A DNA stretch of 64,000 bases from JAQBVV01 sp965249205 (lineage in GTDB: Bacteria; Acidobacteriota; Vicinamibacteria; Vicinamibacterales; UBA2999). The stretch spans positions 186,001 through 250,000 of the forward strand of contig CBDFLL010000003.1 in assembly GCA_965249205.1 (NCBI GenBank), given 5' to 3'. Below the pieces are notes generated by a model, which searched no databases, was not told the DNA's origin, and saw nothing but the letters and a program-made list of their open reading frames with translations. Made by a program: the position numbers and the translations under genes. Positions 9,172 through 16,959 of this stretch are shown one piece after another (within the stretch, counting starts at the first letter, position 1; each line of letters starts with the position of its first letter).

Positions 9172-11531
9172 GACTGGCCTCCGTGAATGATGCGCCACAG
9201 CTTCTCAGGCCGTAGCATCATGTCGATGTGCGTGACGCCGAACCCGCTCAGCGCGTCCACAGCCGCGGCCACGATGCAGGGCGTTGACCCCAGCGTGCCC
9301 GCTTCTCCCACTCCCTTGGCGCCCAGCGGGTTGACCGGGGTGGGCGTCACCGTGGCCCCCATCTCGAACTGCGGAAAATCGGTCGCCCGGGGGATTGCGT
9401 AATCCATGAACGACCCCGTCAGCAGTTGGCCGTCGTCGCCGTAGACCGCCTCTTCGACCATCGCCTGCCCGATTCCCTGGGCGAGTCCGCCGTGAATCTG
9501 CCCCTCGACGATCATCGGGTTGATGAGATTTCCCGCGTCGTCCACGGCCACGAACTTGAGCAGCGTCGGTTCGCCAGTCTCGCGATCGATTTCCATCATC
9601 GAGATGTGGCACCCGAACGGATAGGTGTTGTTGGACGGCTCGAAGAACGCCTCCTCACTCAGGCCGGGTTCAAGGCCCGCCGGGAGCGGGACCGGGACGT
9701 AGGCATACGCCGCCACTTCGGCGAACGTCTTGCCGGACGCGGGGGATCCCTTGACGGCGATGGTTCCGTTCTCAAAGACCAGGTCGTCCTCGTGCGCCTC
9801 GAGCATCGCGGCGGCGAAGCGGGCCATCTTCGACTTCACTTTGCCGCCGGCCATGTGCAGGGCCGCGCCGCCCACGGCCTGCGAGCGGCTGCCGAAGGTG
9901 CCGATGCCCTGCTTGACGACGCCCGTGTCGCCATGATGGATGGTGACATGCTCGATCGGTACGCCGAACTGGTCGGCCAGCATCTGCGCGAATGTCGTTT
10001 CATTGCCCTGGCCGTGTGGCGACGCGCCCGTCGTAGCGCTGATGCGGCCGTCGCGTTCGATGGTGACCTGGGAATGTTCCCATCCGCCGGTGGGGAGCGA
10101 GGATGACGGGCCGAGGCCGCACACCTCAACGTACATGGCCAGCCCAAGGCCCACGAGCCGTCCCTCCGCCTTCGCCGCGTCGCGCTCCGCCTTCAGGCGA
10201 TCCCAGTCGGCCGCCTTCAGCGCGGCTGTCAGAGCTTTGTCGTAGTCGCCGGAGTCGTACACTGCGCCCATCTGTGTTGCGAATGGGAACTGCTTAGGTT
10301 GGATGAAATTCCTGCGGCGGAGCTCCGCGGGATCCATGCCCAGTTCTTGCGCCAGCATGTCCATCGCGCGTTCCAGGAAGTATGTGGCTTCCGGCCGCCC
10401 CGCGCCCCGGTACGCGTCGGTCGGAGTCTTGTTGGTGAAGACCTCCGTCAACCTGGTACGAATCGCGGGGATCCGATAGGTGCCGTTGACCATCAGCATC
10501 GTGAGCGTCGGGATCGCCGCGGTCAGGAGCATGTTGTACGCACCAATGTCGGCGATCAGCCGCATCTTGAGGCCGAGTACCGTGCCGTCGCGCTTGGCCG
10601 CCAGATCGACGTACGCGAGGATGTCGCGCCCGTGCGTCGTGGCGACAAAGGCTTCAGATCGGTCCTCGATCCATTTCACGGGCTCGCCCAGCCGCTTGGA
10701 GATGGCCGAGGCGACGTAGTCCTCGCCGTAAATATTGATCTTGGAGCCGAATCCGCCTCCCACTTCCGGCGCGATGGCTCGCACCTGGTGCTGTCCCATG
10801 CCGTTCAGGGCCGCGATCATCGACCGCAGGATGTGCGGGTTCTGTGTTGACGACCAGATCGTCATCGAGTCCTTGCCGGGCTCGTAGTGCGCCACGACAC
10901 CACGTGGTTCGATAGCGTTTGGCACCAGCCGGTGATTCATCATGCGCTGCGAAATCACGACGTCGGCATCGGCAAACGCCTTGTCGACCGCGGTGTCGTC
11001 CACGTTCATGGCCGCATCCACGCCCGTGCCGCTTGGGACCATTGCCACGGCAAGGTTGTTCGGGAAGTCGGCATGGATGACGGTCGGCTGTCCCGTCATG
11101 GCCCGCTCCAGATCGACGACGGCTGAGAGCGGGTCGTATGCGACGACGATCGCGTCGGCTGCGTCCTTAGCCACATAGCGGTCGCGGGCGACCACCACTG
11201 CCACCGGGTCGCCGACATAACGGACCACGTCAACTGCCACTGAGTGATGGGGCGGCGACGGGAACGGCGTCCCGATCGGCATTGGGGGCAGGAACTCAGC
11301 GATCTGTGCGCCCGTGAACACCGCGTCCACACCATCCATCGCTTCGGCCGCGCTGGTATCGATTGAGCGGATCCGGCCGTGCGCGATGTCGCTGCGCTTG
11401 AATACGAGGTGTTTCATGCCCACCAGTTTGATGTCGTCGACGTAGGTGGCGCGGCCCTGGATCAGGCGGGGATCCTCGCGCCGCTTGACGCGCTCGCCGA
11501 CGAGCTTTGGCAATATTGGGCTGGCGGCCAT
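9168..11531 (-). CDS. coxL: Form II CO dehydrogenase-like molybdopterin large subunit
   Basis: 787 aa, full family length. Molybdopterin-binding stretches are GGGFGSKIN and GQGNETTFAQ, and GVGEAG near residue 738 carries the conserved catalytic glutamate. The active-site loop near residue 371 reads AYRGAGR, the form II (BMS) signature, and not AYXCSFR of true form I CO dehydrogenase. CO oxidation is therefore not certain; other aldehyde or heterocycle substrates are possible. It sits in the operon directly after coxS. Confidence 0.95.
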   Translation of the reverse strand: MAASPILPKLVGERVKRREDPRLIQGRATYVDDIKLVGMKHLVFKRSDIAHGRIRSIDTSAAEAMDGVDAVFTGAQIAEFLPPMPIGTPFPSPPHHSVAVDVVRYVGDPVAVVVARDRYVAKDAADAIVVAYDPLSAVVDLERAMTGQPTVIHADFPNNLAVAMVPSGTGVDAAMNVDDTAVDKAFADADVVISQRMMNHRLVPNAIEPRGVVAHYEPGKDSMTIWSSTQNPHILRSMIAALNGMGQHQVRAIAPEVGGGFGSKINIYGEDYVASAISKRLGEPVKWIEDRSEAFVATTHGRDILAYVDLAAKRDGTVLGLKMRLIADIGAYNMLLTAAIPTLTMLMVNGTYRIPAIRTRLTEVFTNKTPTDAYRGAGRPEATYFLERAMDMLAQELGMDPAELRRRNFIQPKQFPFATQMGAVYDSGDYDKALTAALKAADWDRLKAERDAAKAEGRLVGLGLAMYVEVCGLGPSSSLPTGGWEHSQVTIERDGRISATTGASPHGQGNETTFAQMLADQFGVPIEHVTIHHGDTGVVKQGIGTFGSRSQAVGGAALHMAGGKVKSKMARFAAAMLEAHEDDLVFENGTIAVKGSPASGKTFAEVAAYAYVPVPLPAGLEPGLSEEAFFEPSNNTYPFGCHISMMEIDRETGEPTLLKFVAVDDAGNLINPMIVEGQIHGGLAQGIGQAMVEEAVYGDDGQLLTGSFMDYAIPRATDFPQFEMGATVTPTPVNPLGAKGVGEAGTLGSTPCIVAAAVDALSGFGVTHIDMMLRPEKLWRIIHGGQS

Positions 11532-11533
11532 GA

Positions 11534-12055
11534 CTACCTCCCACCCGCGCCGACAGTGGCGGCGGCCTTTGCGGCTTTCTTCGCACGCTTGGGCCGGCCC
11601 TTCTTGGCGGCGTGCTGGATCGCGTTGACGATGTGCTGGTAGCCGGTGCAGCGGCAGAAGTTGCCGGCGATGCCCGCTCGAATCTGCTGTTCAGACGGCT
11701 TCGGCGTGTCCTTCAACAGGTTGACTGCCGACAGGATCATGCCGGGTGTGCAGTAGCCGCACTGGAGGCCGTGTTCCTCCCAGAAGCCCTCCTGGAGGGG
11801 ATGCAGCGCACCGTCTGTGGCGAGTCCCTCGATCGTCGTGATCTTGGAGCCACTCGCCTGCACCGCGAAGATCGTGCAGGATTTGGCGCTGCGACCGTCG
11901 ATGAGGACCGTACAGGCGCCACACTGGCTCGTGTCGCAGCCGACGTGCGTACCGGTGAGCAATAGTTGTTCGCGCAGGAAGTGCACAAGGAGCAGCCGCG
12001 GCTCCACGCGTGCCTTCCGCACCTTGCCGTTAACCGTGATGGAGATCTGGGGCAC
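11534..12055 (-). CDS. coxS: [2Fe-2S] small subunit of CO/xanthine dehydrogenase family
   Basis: 173 aa from a GTG at 12055 with AGGAGG a few bases upstream, which decides the start. A plant-type [2Fe-2S] set is formed by Cys40, Cys45, Cys48 and Cys60 (GCDTSQCGACT). A second cluster domain is marked by CGYCTPGMI and CRCTGY. It has a Lys/Ala-rich tail. It carries electrons from the Mo site (coxL) to FAD (coxM). First gene of the minus-strand operon. Confidence 0.95.
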   Translation of the reverse strand: MPQISITVNGKVRKARVEPRLLLVHFLREQLLLTGTHVGCDTSQCGACTVLIDGRSAKSCTIFAVQASGSKITTIEGLATDGALHPLQEGFWEEHGLQCGYCTPGMILSAVNLLKDTPKPSEQQIRAGIAGNFCRCTGYQHIVNAIQHAAKKGRPKRAKKAAKAAATVGAGGR

Positions 12056-12251
12056 CCGTTCCTCCTGAATGAAGCATCGCCTACAGCAGTCAAGCGGACA
12101 GTAGTCATGGTGCCGGTCCCAAGTCAACCACTCGCGGAAGATCGCCTCCGGTCTTGCTGGGGCTCCCTCCGAGCGATGCGAGGTTGTAGGGGCGTCCCAC
12201 GCGACTGCAGATGCCGCAGGGTTGGACCGACGAGCACGAGATATCGGCGGG

Positions 12252-12893
12252 CTATCTCCGCGCTCTCGAGACCAGTGGCAGCACCTCGACGATGTCGGCG
12301 ATTTTCGTCTGGTCGCGAAACATTTCGCAACGTCGCCCATACAGCGTGCGCGACTCGGGCATCCAGAAGATACCCATGATTTCCGGCGTGGGCTCAACCG
12401 CGAAGAGCGCCTTGACCTTGCTGGTGTACGCGAACCGACCCTCGCGAAGGAGACGTCCGAGCGGAATCTGGCCCGCCAGAATCTTCGTGCGAAGCCGTGG
12501 CGCGAACGCGTCGAGTCGTACGCGAATGGCGCCCAGGGCCAGCGGGCGCCCCAATTTCTCCCTGACCAGCAGTACTCGACGGAAGTAGGAGGCCCCACTC
12601 ACGAACGTGGACAGCGGGCGCAGGATCGCGCGGTCGCCGCCGTGCTGCTCGAGCGTGCGCGTCATGTCAGAGTCGTGCACCAGGAGCGAGCGATAGGGTT
12701 GCGGAATCTGGTCCGGCGAGATGACCGTGACCTGCGGCATTGCCACCGCCGCGCGCGCACAGACCCGGTCGAGTGGATAGAGTAGCCCGTTGGAGCTGAT
12801 ACGCGCCGACGGTCGTCGGGACGGGCTTCGGGTCGGGATGCGCCGGGTCTGGGTGCTCACGGTCTGGTGTGAAGAACTAGCAGACGTCGCCAC
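12252..12893 (-). CDS. DUF98 / chorismate pyruvate-lyase-like protein
   Basis: 213 aa from a GTG; the ATG at 12740 is an alternative. The core matches the DUF98 family: LLVHDSDMTRTLEQHGG, YFRRVLLVR, ALGAIRVRLDAF, ILAGQIPLGRLL, and a late LYGRRCEMFRDQTKIADIVEVLP. Relatives include chorismate lyases that make 4-hydroxybenzoate. Many DUF98 members are not experimentally assigned, so the substrate is unknown. It is read in the same direction as coxSLM with about 200 bp between, so it may have its own promoter. Confidence 0.78.
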   Translation of the reverse strand: MATSASSSHQTVSTQTRRIPTRSPSRRPSARISSNGLLYPLDRVCARAAVAMPQVTVISPDQIPQPYRSLLVHDSDMTRTLEQHGGDRAILRPLSTFVSGASYFRRVLLVREKLGRPLALGAIRVRLDAFAPRLRTKILAGQIPLGRLLREGRFAYTSKVKALFAVEPTPEIMGIFWMPESRTLYGRRCEMFRDQTKIADIVEVLPLVSRARR

Positions 12894-13061
12894 TCGGAGA
12901 TTCGCTCACGCACCTTCAACTATACACGGCCGAGGCGAGCCCTCTGGTGCTGGACCATCACCAAGCACGCACCCGTCGCCAGAGGGAGAGAGCACGCGCG
13001 CGCCGTGCCCGGAGAGCGGCGTCGATATGCCCGCGCTCCAGACACAGCTGCGCGTGGTCGA

Positions 13062-13712
13062 TCAGTTCGCCGCGAAGCAGTAGAACTTGCCGGCGCCGCC
13101 TGAGCCATTGAGCAGTTCAAGGCTGCACCCGCGCGACGGATGAGCGGAATTCCACGACGTCGTGCCGCCGCCCGAACGGTCGTGGTGGCCGACCCGTGCG
13201 CTGCCCTCGCCGCTGCTCGTCCAGTTGTTGCACGTGAAATCGCCGTCGCCGGTCATGGCCATGCCGCGGCTGTCGGAGCCGGTGATGACGTCATGCTTGT
13301 TCTGCGGCTGCGCCCCACGGCCCGGGATGGCGTCGCCGTTCTCGTCCAGCGCGGTCTCGCCAAACAGGTAGTTGCGATCGCGTTCGTTGTCACCGTGCAG
13401 ATCGGCAACATTGGCCGCGATCTGGGTACCAGCGGCGTTGTGCCACGGGCCCGAACCGATGCGGTCGCGGGCGTTCACGGCGCCAGCTCCCTGGGTGCTC
13501 AGATAGGCCTGCCACGTGCTGTCGCCCGCGCCAGCCGCGGTCGCCAGCCTCTGACAGATGGCATCGGCACCCGCCAGACCGCCAAAATTGGCCGCCTGGT
13601 CGGAACTGGTGACGAAGAACGTCATCGGCGGCTCCTGGTCCTGCGCATGCAGGGCGGAGGAGCTCAATGCGACTGCAACGACGGCAGTCATGATGAGAAG
13701 TTTCATTTTCAC
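13062..13712 (-). CDS. Secreted lectin-like (DUF1554-type) protein
   Basis: 216 aa from the GTG at 13712, which has GGGAG at good spacing; the ATG at 13706 is less well placed. The signal peptide core is LLIMTAVVAVALSSSALHA. The mature region resembles endostatin/C-type-lectin-like domains: FFVTSS, GGLAGADAICQRLA, WQAYLST, RIGSGPWHN, and a C-terminal cysteine pair (CNNWTS ... CSLELLNGSGGAGKFYCFA). Probable extracellular or cell-surface binding protein. Confidence 0.75.
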   Translation of the reverse strand: MKMKLLIMTAVVAVALSSSALHAQDQEPPMTFFVTSSDQAANFGGLAGADAICQRLATAAGAGDSTWQAYLSTQGAGAVNARDRIGSGPWHNAAGTQIAANVADLHGDNERDRNYLFGETALDENGDAIPGRGAQPQNKHDVITGSDSRGMAMTGDGDFTCNNWTSSGEGSARVGHHDRSGGGTTSWNSAHPSRGCSLELLNGSGGAGKFYCFAAN

Positions 13713-14053
13713 GGTGTGTCTCCCTCGTTTAAGGCTCGAACATGGCGATCGTCGGGCACTCGACCGGGATCGCTGGCGAAGTATTCACACCAGAGGCCCG
13801 GGTGGGCCTTTGGTCCTCCCGCCGGAGTCGCCCGCGCGTCCCCCCAACTCGCAAGGCAGCGCGAACCATTACTCGTGTGCTAATACGTCGCTGCCTGCGT
13901 TTTCGTTGCACATGGCCGGCTTTCGGTGGGGCAGGCAACCTTTGACCGGGGGGCACCGCCGGGAGTTCCTTGACAGAACCGCAGCCGTGCTGGAGCGGCA
14001 CCCGAGTGGGGCAGTGCAATAAGTGGCTCTTGTCTAGTAAGTTATCTCCGTCG
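13713..14053. other. Gene-free stretch between the lectin-like gene and tRNA-Arg
   Basis: About 340 bp. Open frames on both strands lack recognisable domains or ribosome sites and look like high-GC shadows. It should hold the promoters of the minus-strand lectin-like gene and of tRNA-Arg, but none can be assigned with confidence. Confidence 0.5.
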
Positions 14054-14130
14054 GCGCCCGTAGCTCAGTTGGATAGAGCACCGGCCTTCTAAGCCGGGGG
14101 TCGCAGGTTCGAATCCTGCCGGGCGCGCCA
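14054..14130 (+). tRNA. tRNA-Arg (UCU), likely prophage attachment site
   Basis: Cloverleaf with acceptor GCGCCCG/CGGGCGC, D arm GCTC...GAGC, anticodon arm CCGGC-CTTCTAA-GCCGG (anticodon TCT) and T arm GCAGG-TTCGAAT-CCTGC. CCA is encoded at 14128-14130. The integrase gene ends about 90 bp away, so the 3' half of this tRNA is the expected attB core. The matching attR would lie beyond the right edge. Confidence 0.96.
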
Positions 14131-14199
14131 TTTTATTGTGGTTTACCTATGATCACCTACACACTCATGCCGACTCTGTGCCCCCCTCGTACCGGCGAA

Positions 14200-14221
14200 A
14201 GTTCCACGTGAGTTCCAAGTA
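14200..14221. repeat. Tandem 11-bp repeat next to integrase, possible arm sites
   Basis: AGTTCCACGTG at 14200-14210 is followed directly by AGTTCCAAGTA at 14211-14221, between tRNA-Arg and the integrase stop. The position fits recombinase or excisionase binding in attL. The function is inferred from position only. Confidence 0.35.
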
Positions 14222-14223
14222 GC

Positions 14224-15207
14224 CTACTCGTCCCATCGCTTCACCGCGGCATCCACGCGCTCATCCACGGCGCCAAGCGTGTAGCGATGGGTCAGTGTCG
14301 GTGATGAGTGGCCCATCAGGATCTGGGTGGATCGGATGTCTCCTGTTCGTCGAAAGAATTCGGTCCCGAAGAAGTGTCGGAGATCGTAGGGCCGTATTGG
14401 CGGATCAATCTTCGCGGCCTCACAAGCGGCATGGACCGCGCGACGGAGCGCCCAGCGATCGAACGGGCCCCACGCGTTCGCGTGGATCAGGGCCTTGAAT
14501 GCCCGCATGCCGTGGGTCGTGAGTCGTCGCACGCTGGTGTTCGTGCCCTGGCCCTTCTTCCGTCCTCGGACGATCACCGTGCGGGCCTGTAGGTCAATGT
14601 CCGCTCTCGTGATCTGCGCGAGCTGGGCGTTGGGAATGCCGGTGTAGGCGATCACCATGGCTCGGGCTTTGTCCTGGCCGTGCATGTTTGAGAGCAAGCG
14701 CGCGATAGCGCCAGCAGAGATCGCGCGAGGAAACGGGGGCGGCTCAGCGAACTTCGGTACGTCCTTGACCGGGTTCGCAGCGCTCTTCCCGTCGAGCACG
14801 GTGTAAAGGTGCATCAGGGCCGTGCGTCGATGATTCACCGTAGACGCCGCGCTGCCGGCAGCTTTCCATTTATTGAGTTCCGCGCGAATTTGGTCGGCGG
14901 TGATGGCCTCGCGGTCATAGTCGCCCAGTGCTGCGACCCACTCGTCGATGTGGTGTCGCCGCTCCGTATGGGTCGGCATGGCTGTCGTGCTAGCAAGGTA
15001 GGTGATCGCGTCGTCACGCAAGCGTCCGGTCTTTGCTCCCCTTCGCCGGTACTTCATCTCCGTGCGGAGAATCCACTGTTTGATCTTGACCGGGTCGGTG
15101 CCCTTGCGAAAGTGCTGGCGGTGGAGCCGGCCGTTAATGCGAATATGCGCGAGGGTGCCGAATGCCGTGATGGTCTGGTGCTTCTGGTGTGCAGGCCTTC
15201 GTGGCAT
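14224..15207 (-). CDS. int: Tyrosine recombinase / phage integrase with atypical active site
   Basis: 327 aa from the ATG at 15207; a longer frame to 15312 is less likely. The catalytic domain shows VIAYTGIPNAQLAQI where TGxRxxE is normal, so the first catalytic arginine is absent. The beta-strand lysine region is VRGRKKGQ. Box II is YDLRHFFGT, with Y in place of the usual H of HxxR but the arginine kept. It then has MGHSSPTLTHRY with the nucleophilic tyrosine. The N-terminal SAM-like domain is at about residues 60-160. It would catalyse integration at tRNA-Arg. Its 3' end faces the tRNA. Confidence 0.9.
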   Translation of the reverse strand: MPRRPAHQKHQTITAFGTLAHIRINGRLHRQHFRKGTDPVKIKQWILRTEMKYRRRGAKTGRLRDDAITYLASTTAMPTHTERRHHIDEWVAALGDYDREAITADQIRAELNKWKAAGSAASTVNHRRTALMHLYTVLDGKSAANPVKDVPKFAEPPPFPRAISAGAIARLLSNMHGQDKARAMVIAYTGIPNAQLAQITRADIDLQARTVIVRGRKKGQGTNTSVRRLTTHGMRAFKALIHANAWGPFDRWALRRAVHAACEAAKIDPPIRPYDLRHFFGTEFFRRTGDIRSTQILMGHSSPTLTHRYTLGAVDERVDAAVKRWDE

Positions 15208-15356
15208 TGGGAGACGCCTATTACGGGGTGATGCTGACGCCGTCCTGCTCGAATCCTGTGAGCATTGGGGCGACAGCGCCTCTCCGGCTGGCCAGGACGA
15301 CGGTGGCAACACGGCGCACGTTCAATCCTGTGTCTCCTTGACCTGACCTCACTGCT

Positions 15357-15398
15357 CTACGGCTCGCGCGGGTGCGCGGCGTCCTCGGCGAGCTGCCT
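15357..15398 (-). pseudogene. Degenerate second copy of the Sel1 gene 3' end
   Basis: 28 bases from 15357 (starting CTACGGCTCGCG) are identical to 15765-15792, which encode the last residues of the Sel1-repeat protein. The same DAAHPREP-stop can be read here on the minus strand, preceded by a damaged version of the ARMTPEG...QRLA segment. The copy lies on the far side of the small gene 15431-15718. Confidence 0.7.
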
Positions 15399-15430
15399 CG
15401 AGGGTCATGCGCGCGGCGGCTCCTGGTCTA

Positions 15431-15718
15431 TCACCGTGGCGAGCGCGTGGCGCCCGGCGCCTTGGCCAGTTGCTTCACTTTGCCGAACGGCAGATCCGCT
15501 TGTTTCGACTTGCCGAACGGCGGACCCGCGTCGGAACCCGGCGGGCGCGGTCGCTCGACCGTTCTGGGAGTCGGGCGCGTGCTGCCCGGCGGCGGCCTCA
15601 TCTGCTGCTGCTTACTGAACGGGAGGTCGGCGCTATCGGGCGAGCCGCGCCGGCTCAGCTGATCCTTCTTGCTGAACGTGAGGGCGTCGCTGTTGCTCGG
15701 GGGGAGTGTCCTGGGCAT
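15431..15718 (-). CDS. Small protein with four (L/P)PF(S/G)K-type motifs
   Basis: 95 aa, Pro/Lys/Gln-rich and probably disordered. Four short repeats are seen: LTFSKKDQ, LPFSKQQQ, PPFGKSKQ, LPFGKVKQ. The ATG at 15718 has a strong AGGAGGAG ribosome site, so it is very likely translated. The repeats suggest a multivalent short linear motif that docks to a partner such as a host protein. I do not know the family. It lies between the integrase and the Sel1 gene and is bracketed by the true and duplicated Sel1 3' ends. Confidence 0.65.
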   Translation of the reverse strand: MPRTLPPSNSDALTFSKKDQLSRRGSPDSADLPFSKQQQMRPPPGSTRPTPRTVERPRPPGSDAGPPFGKSKQADLPFGKVKQLAKAPGATRSPR

Positions 15719-15765
15719 GTCTCCTCCTACGCGCTCTGGGCGGGCTGCCTATTTCACCTCGCGGC

Positions 15766-16518
15766 CTACGGCTCGCGCGGGTGCGCGGCGTCCCACTCGC
15801 GCGCTAGGCGCTGCGCCTCGCTCCGGCCCTCGGGCGTCATCCGCGCGGCCACGATGTCGCGGCGGCGTACGCTCAGCTCGCGGTCCTCACCGGTTGAGCG
15901 CGAGGCCAGGTTGAACCACATATAGGCTGTCACGTCGTCCAGCAGAACGCCCGCGCCGACGCTGTGCATGATCCCAAGGTTGCACTGTGCCTTAGCATCG
16001 CCCTGCTCGGCAGCCTGCTGGTACCACCGCACGGCTTTGGCGTCGTCCGGCGGAACGCCACGACCGAACGCGCACATAACCCCAAGGTTGCACTGCGCCT
16101 TAGCGTCGCCCTGCTCGGCAGTCTGCTGGTACCACCGCACGGCTTCGGCATCGTCCTGGGGCACGCCCGCGCCATCCGCATACCTGAGTCCAAGGTTGAC
16201 CTGTTCGGCGTAAGTCTGCGCCATCAGCGCTGGATTCGGAAGCTCCTGAGAGACGATCTCGTTCAAACTCTTATCGTCGATCTTGAACGGATTGTTGTCC
16301 GAAGTCCTGATTCGGATTGCATAACTAGCCCGTACACGGACTTGTGGCTCCTGATCCAATATGTTGTCTTGACGTTCCAGTTCCAGCAGCGACACCACCC
16401 TATAACCAGTCAGAACGTATGGCCCGCAGCTCAGACAACTTATGTGGACGCCATCACCTAGCTGAGTCCTTTCCGCATCATCTCGCTCACAAATGGGGCA
16501 GCACGTGTTGTTAGGCAC
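15766..16518 (-). CDS. Zinc-finger plus Sel1-like repeat protein
   Basis: 250 aa from the GTG at 16518, chosen because AGAGGAG lies five bases upstream; the frame extends to 16548. The N-terminus has CPICERDD and CLSC, a zinc-binding treble-clef or ribbon. The C-terminal half has three Sel1-like repeats (LGLRYADGAGVPQDDAEAVRWYQQTAEQ and two very similar copies). Sel1 repeats mediate protein-protein contacts. The combination suggests a sensor or adaptor cargo gene in the lysogenic region, oriented with the repressor. Confidence 0.8.
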   Translation of the reverse strand: MPNNTCCPICERDDAERTQLGDGVHISCLSCGPYVLTGYRVVSLLELERQDNILDQEPQVRVRASYAIRIRTSDNNPFKIDDKSLNEIVSQELPNPALMAQTYAEQVNLGLRYADGAGVPQDDAEAVRWYQQTAEQGDAKAQCNLGVMCAFGRGVPPDDAKAVRWYQQAAEQGDAKAQCNLGIMHSVGAGVLLDDVTAYMWFNLASRSTGEDRELSVRRRDIVAARMTPEGRSEAQRLAREWDAAHPREP

Positions 16519-16551
16519 GAGAACTCCTCTTTTGCGTTCTTCCCGCAACCC

Positions 16552-16640
16552 TCAGAACGTCCGCGCCGCCCACTTCACCTCGCCGATGACCTCGGCGTCG
16601 GCTGGCCACCGCCGCGTGGTGGCCAGGCTACCGATCTGAT
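16552..16640 (-). pseudogene. Remnant of a repressor 3' end
   Basis: The minus-strand frame ending at 16552 reads RRWPADAEVIGEVKWAARTF, homologous to the C-terminus of the CI-like repressor at 16960 (WPRDGQVLGQVMWTGRTL). DNA similarity is also visible around CTCA..ACGTCCG. Only the last ~18-20 codons are present. A perfect 9-bp inverted repeat (CTGGCCACC / GGTGGCCAG, 16602-16626) overlaps it and may end upstream transcripts. Confidence 0.65.
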
Positions 16641-16661
16641 CCCGTGGCCCTTCTATCTGTT

Positions 16662-16856
16662 TCAACGACTCAAATACTGCTTCTCGACAGCCTCTGCGGC
16701 CTTCTTGCTGGGGTGAAAATGTTGAAGGATGCGCATAACAGCCAAGGCGATCAACACTGCCCAAACGCCAGCCAAGAGAAAAGCGACGATCAGTATTAAG
16801 GCAGCTGTCAACATGCCATTCAGAAACTGACGCACCTGATCGGCAGTATGAACCAT
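16662..16856 (-). CDS. Small single-pass membrane protein
   Basis: 64 aa with one strong hydrophobic segment (ALILIVAFLLAGVWAVLIALAVM, about residues 19-41) and a basic/acidic C-terminus. It lies downstream of the repressor on the same strand, so it may be expressed in the lysogen; superinfection exclusion is a common role for such genes, by analogy only. The ribosome site is weak, so the start is uncertain. Confidence 0.5.
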   Translation of the reverse strand: MVHTADQVRQFLNGMLTAALILIVAFLLAGVWAVLIALAVMRILQHFHPSKKAAEAVEKQYLSR

Positions 16857-16864
16857 AATCGTCG

Positions 16865-16945
16865 TTACCGCATCGTTACCGCATCGTCGAAATGCCTTTT
16901 TTCTACAGGGTCGTATTGTTCATTCATCCATTTACCTTCAGTCAT
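16865..16945 (-). CDS. Possible 26-aa peptide after the repressor
   Basis: Reads MTEGKWMNEQYDPVEKRHFD and ends shortly after. The ATG at 16945 has AGGGCGAG just upstream and lies 14 bp after the repressor stop. The 3' end contains a tandem 11-bp repeat (GTTACCGCATC twice). It is too short for homology judgement. Confidence 0.3.
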   Translation of the reverse strand: MTEGKWMNEQYDPVEKRHFDDAVTMR

Positions 16946-16959
16946 TCTCGCCCTCCGCC

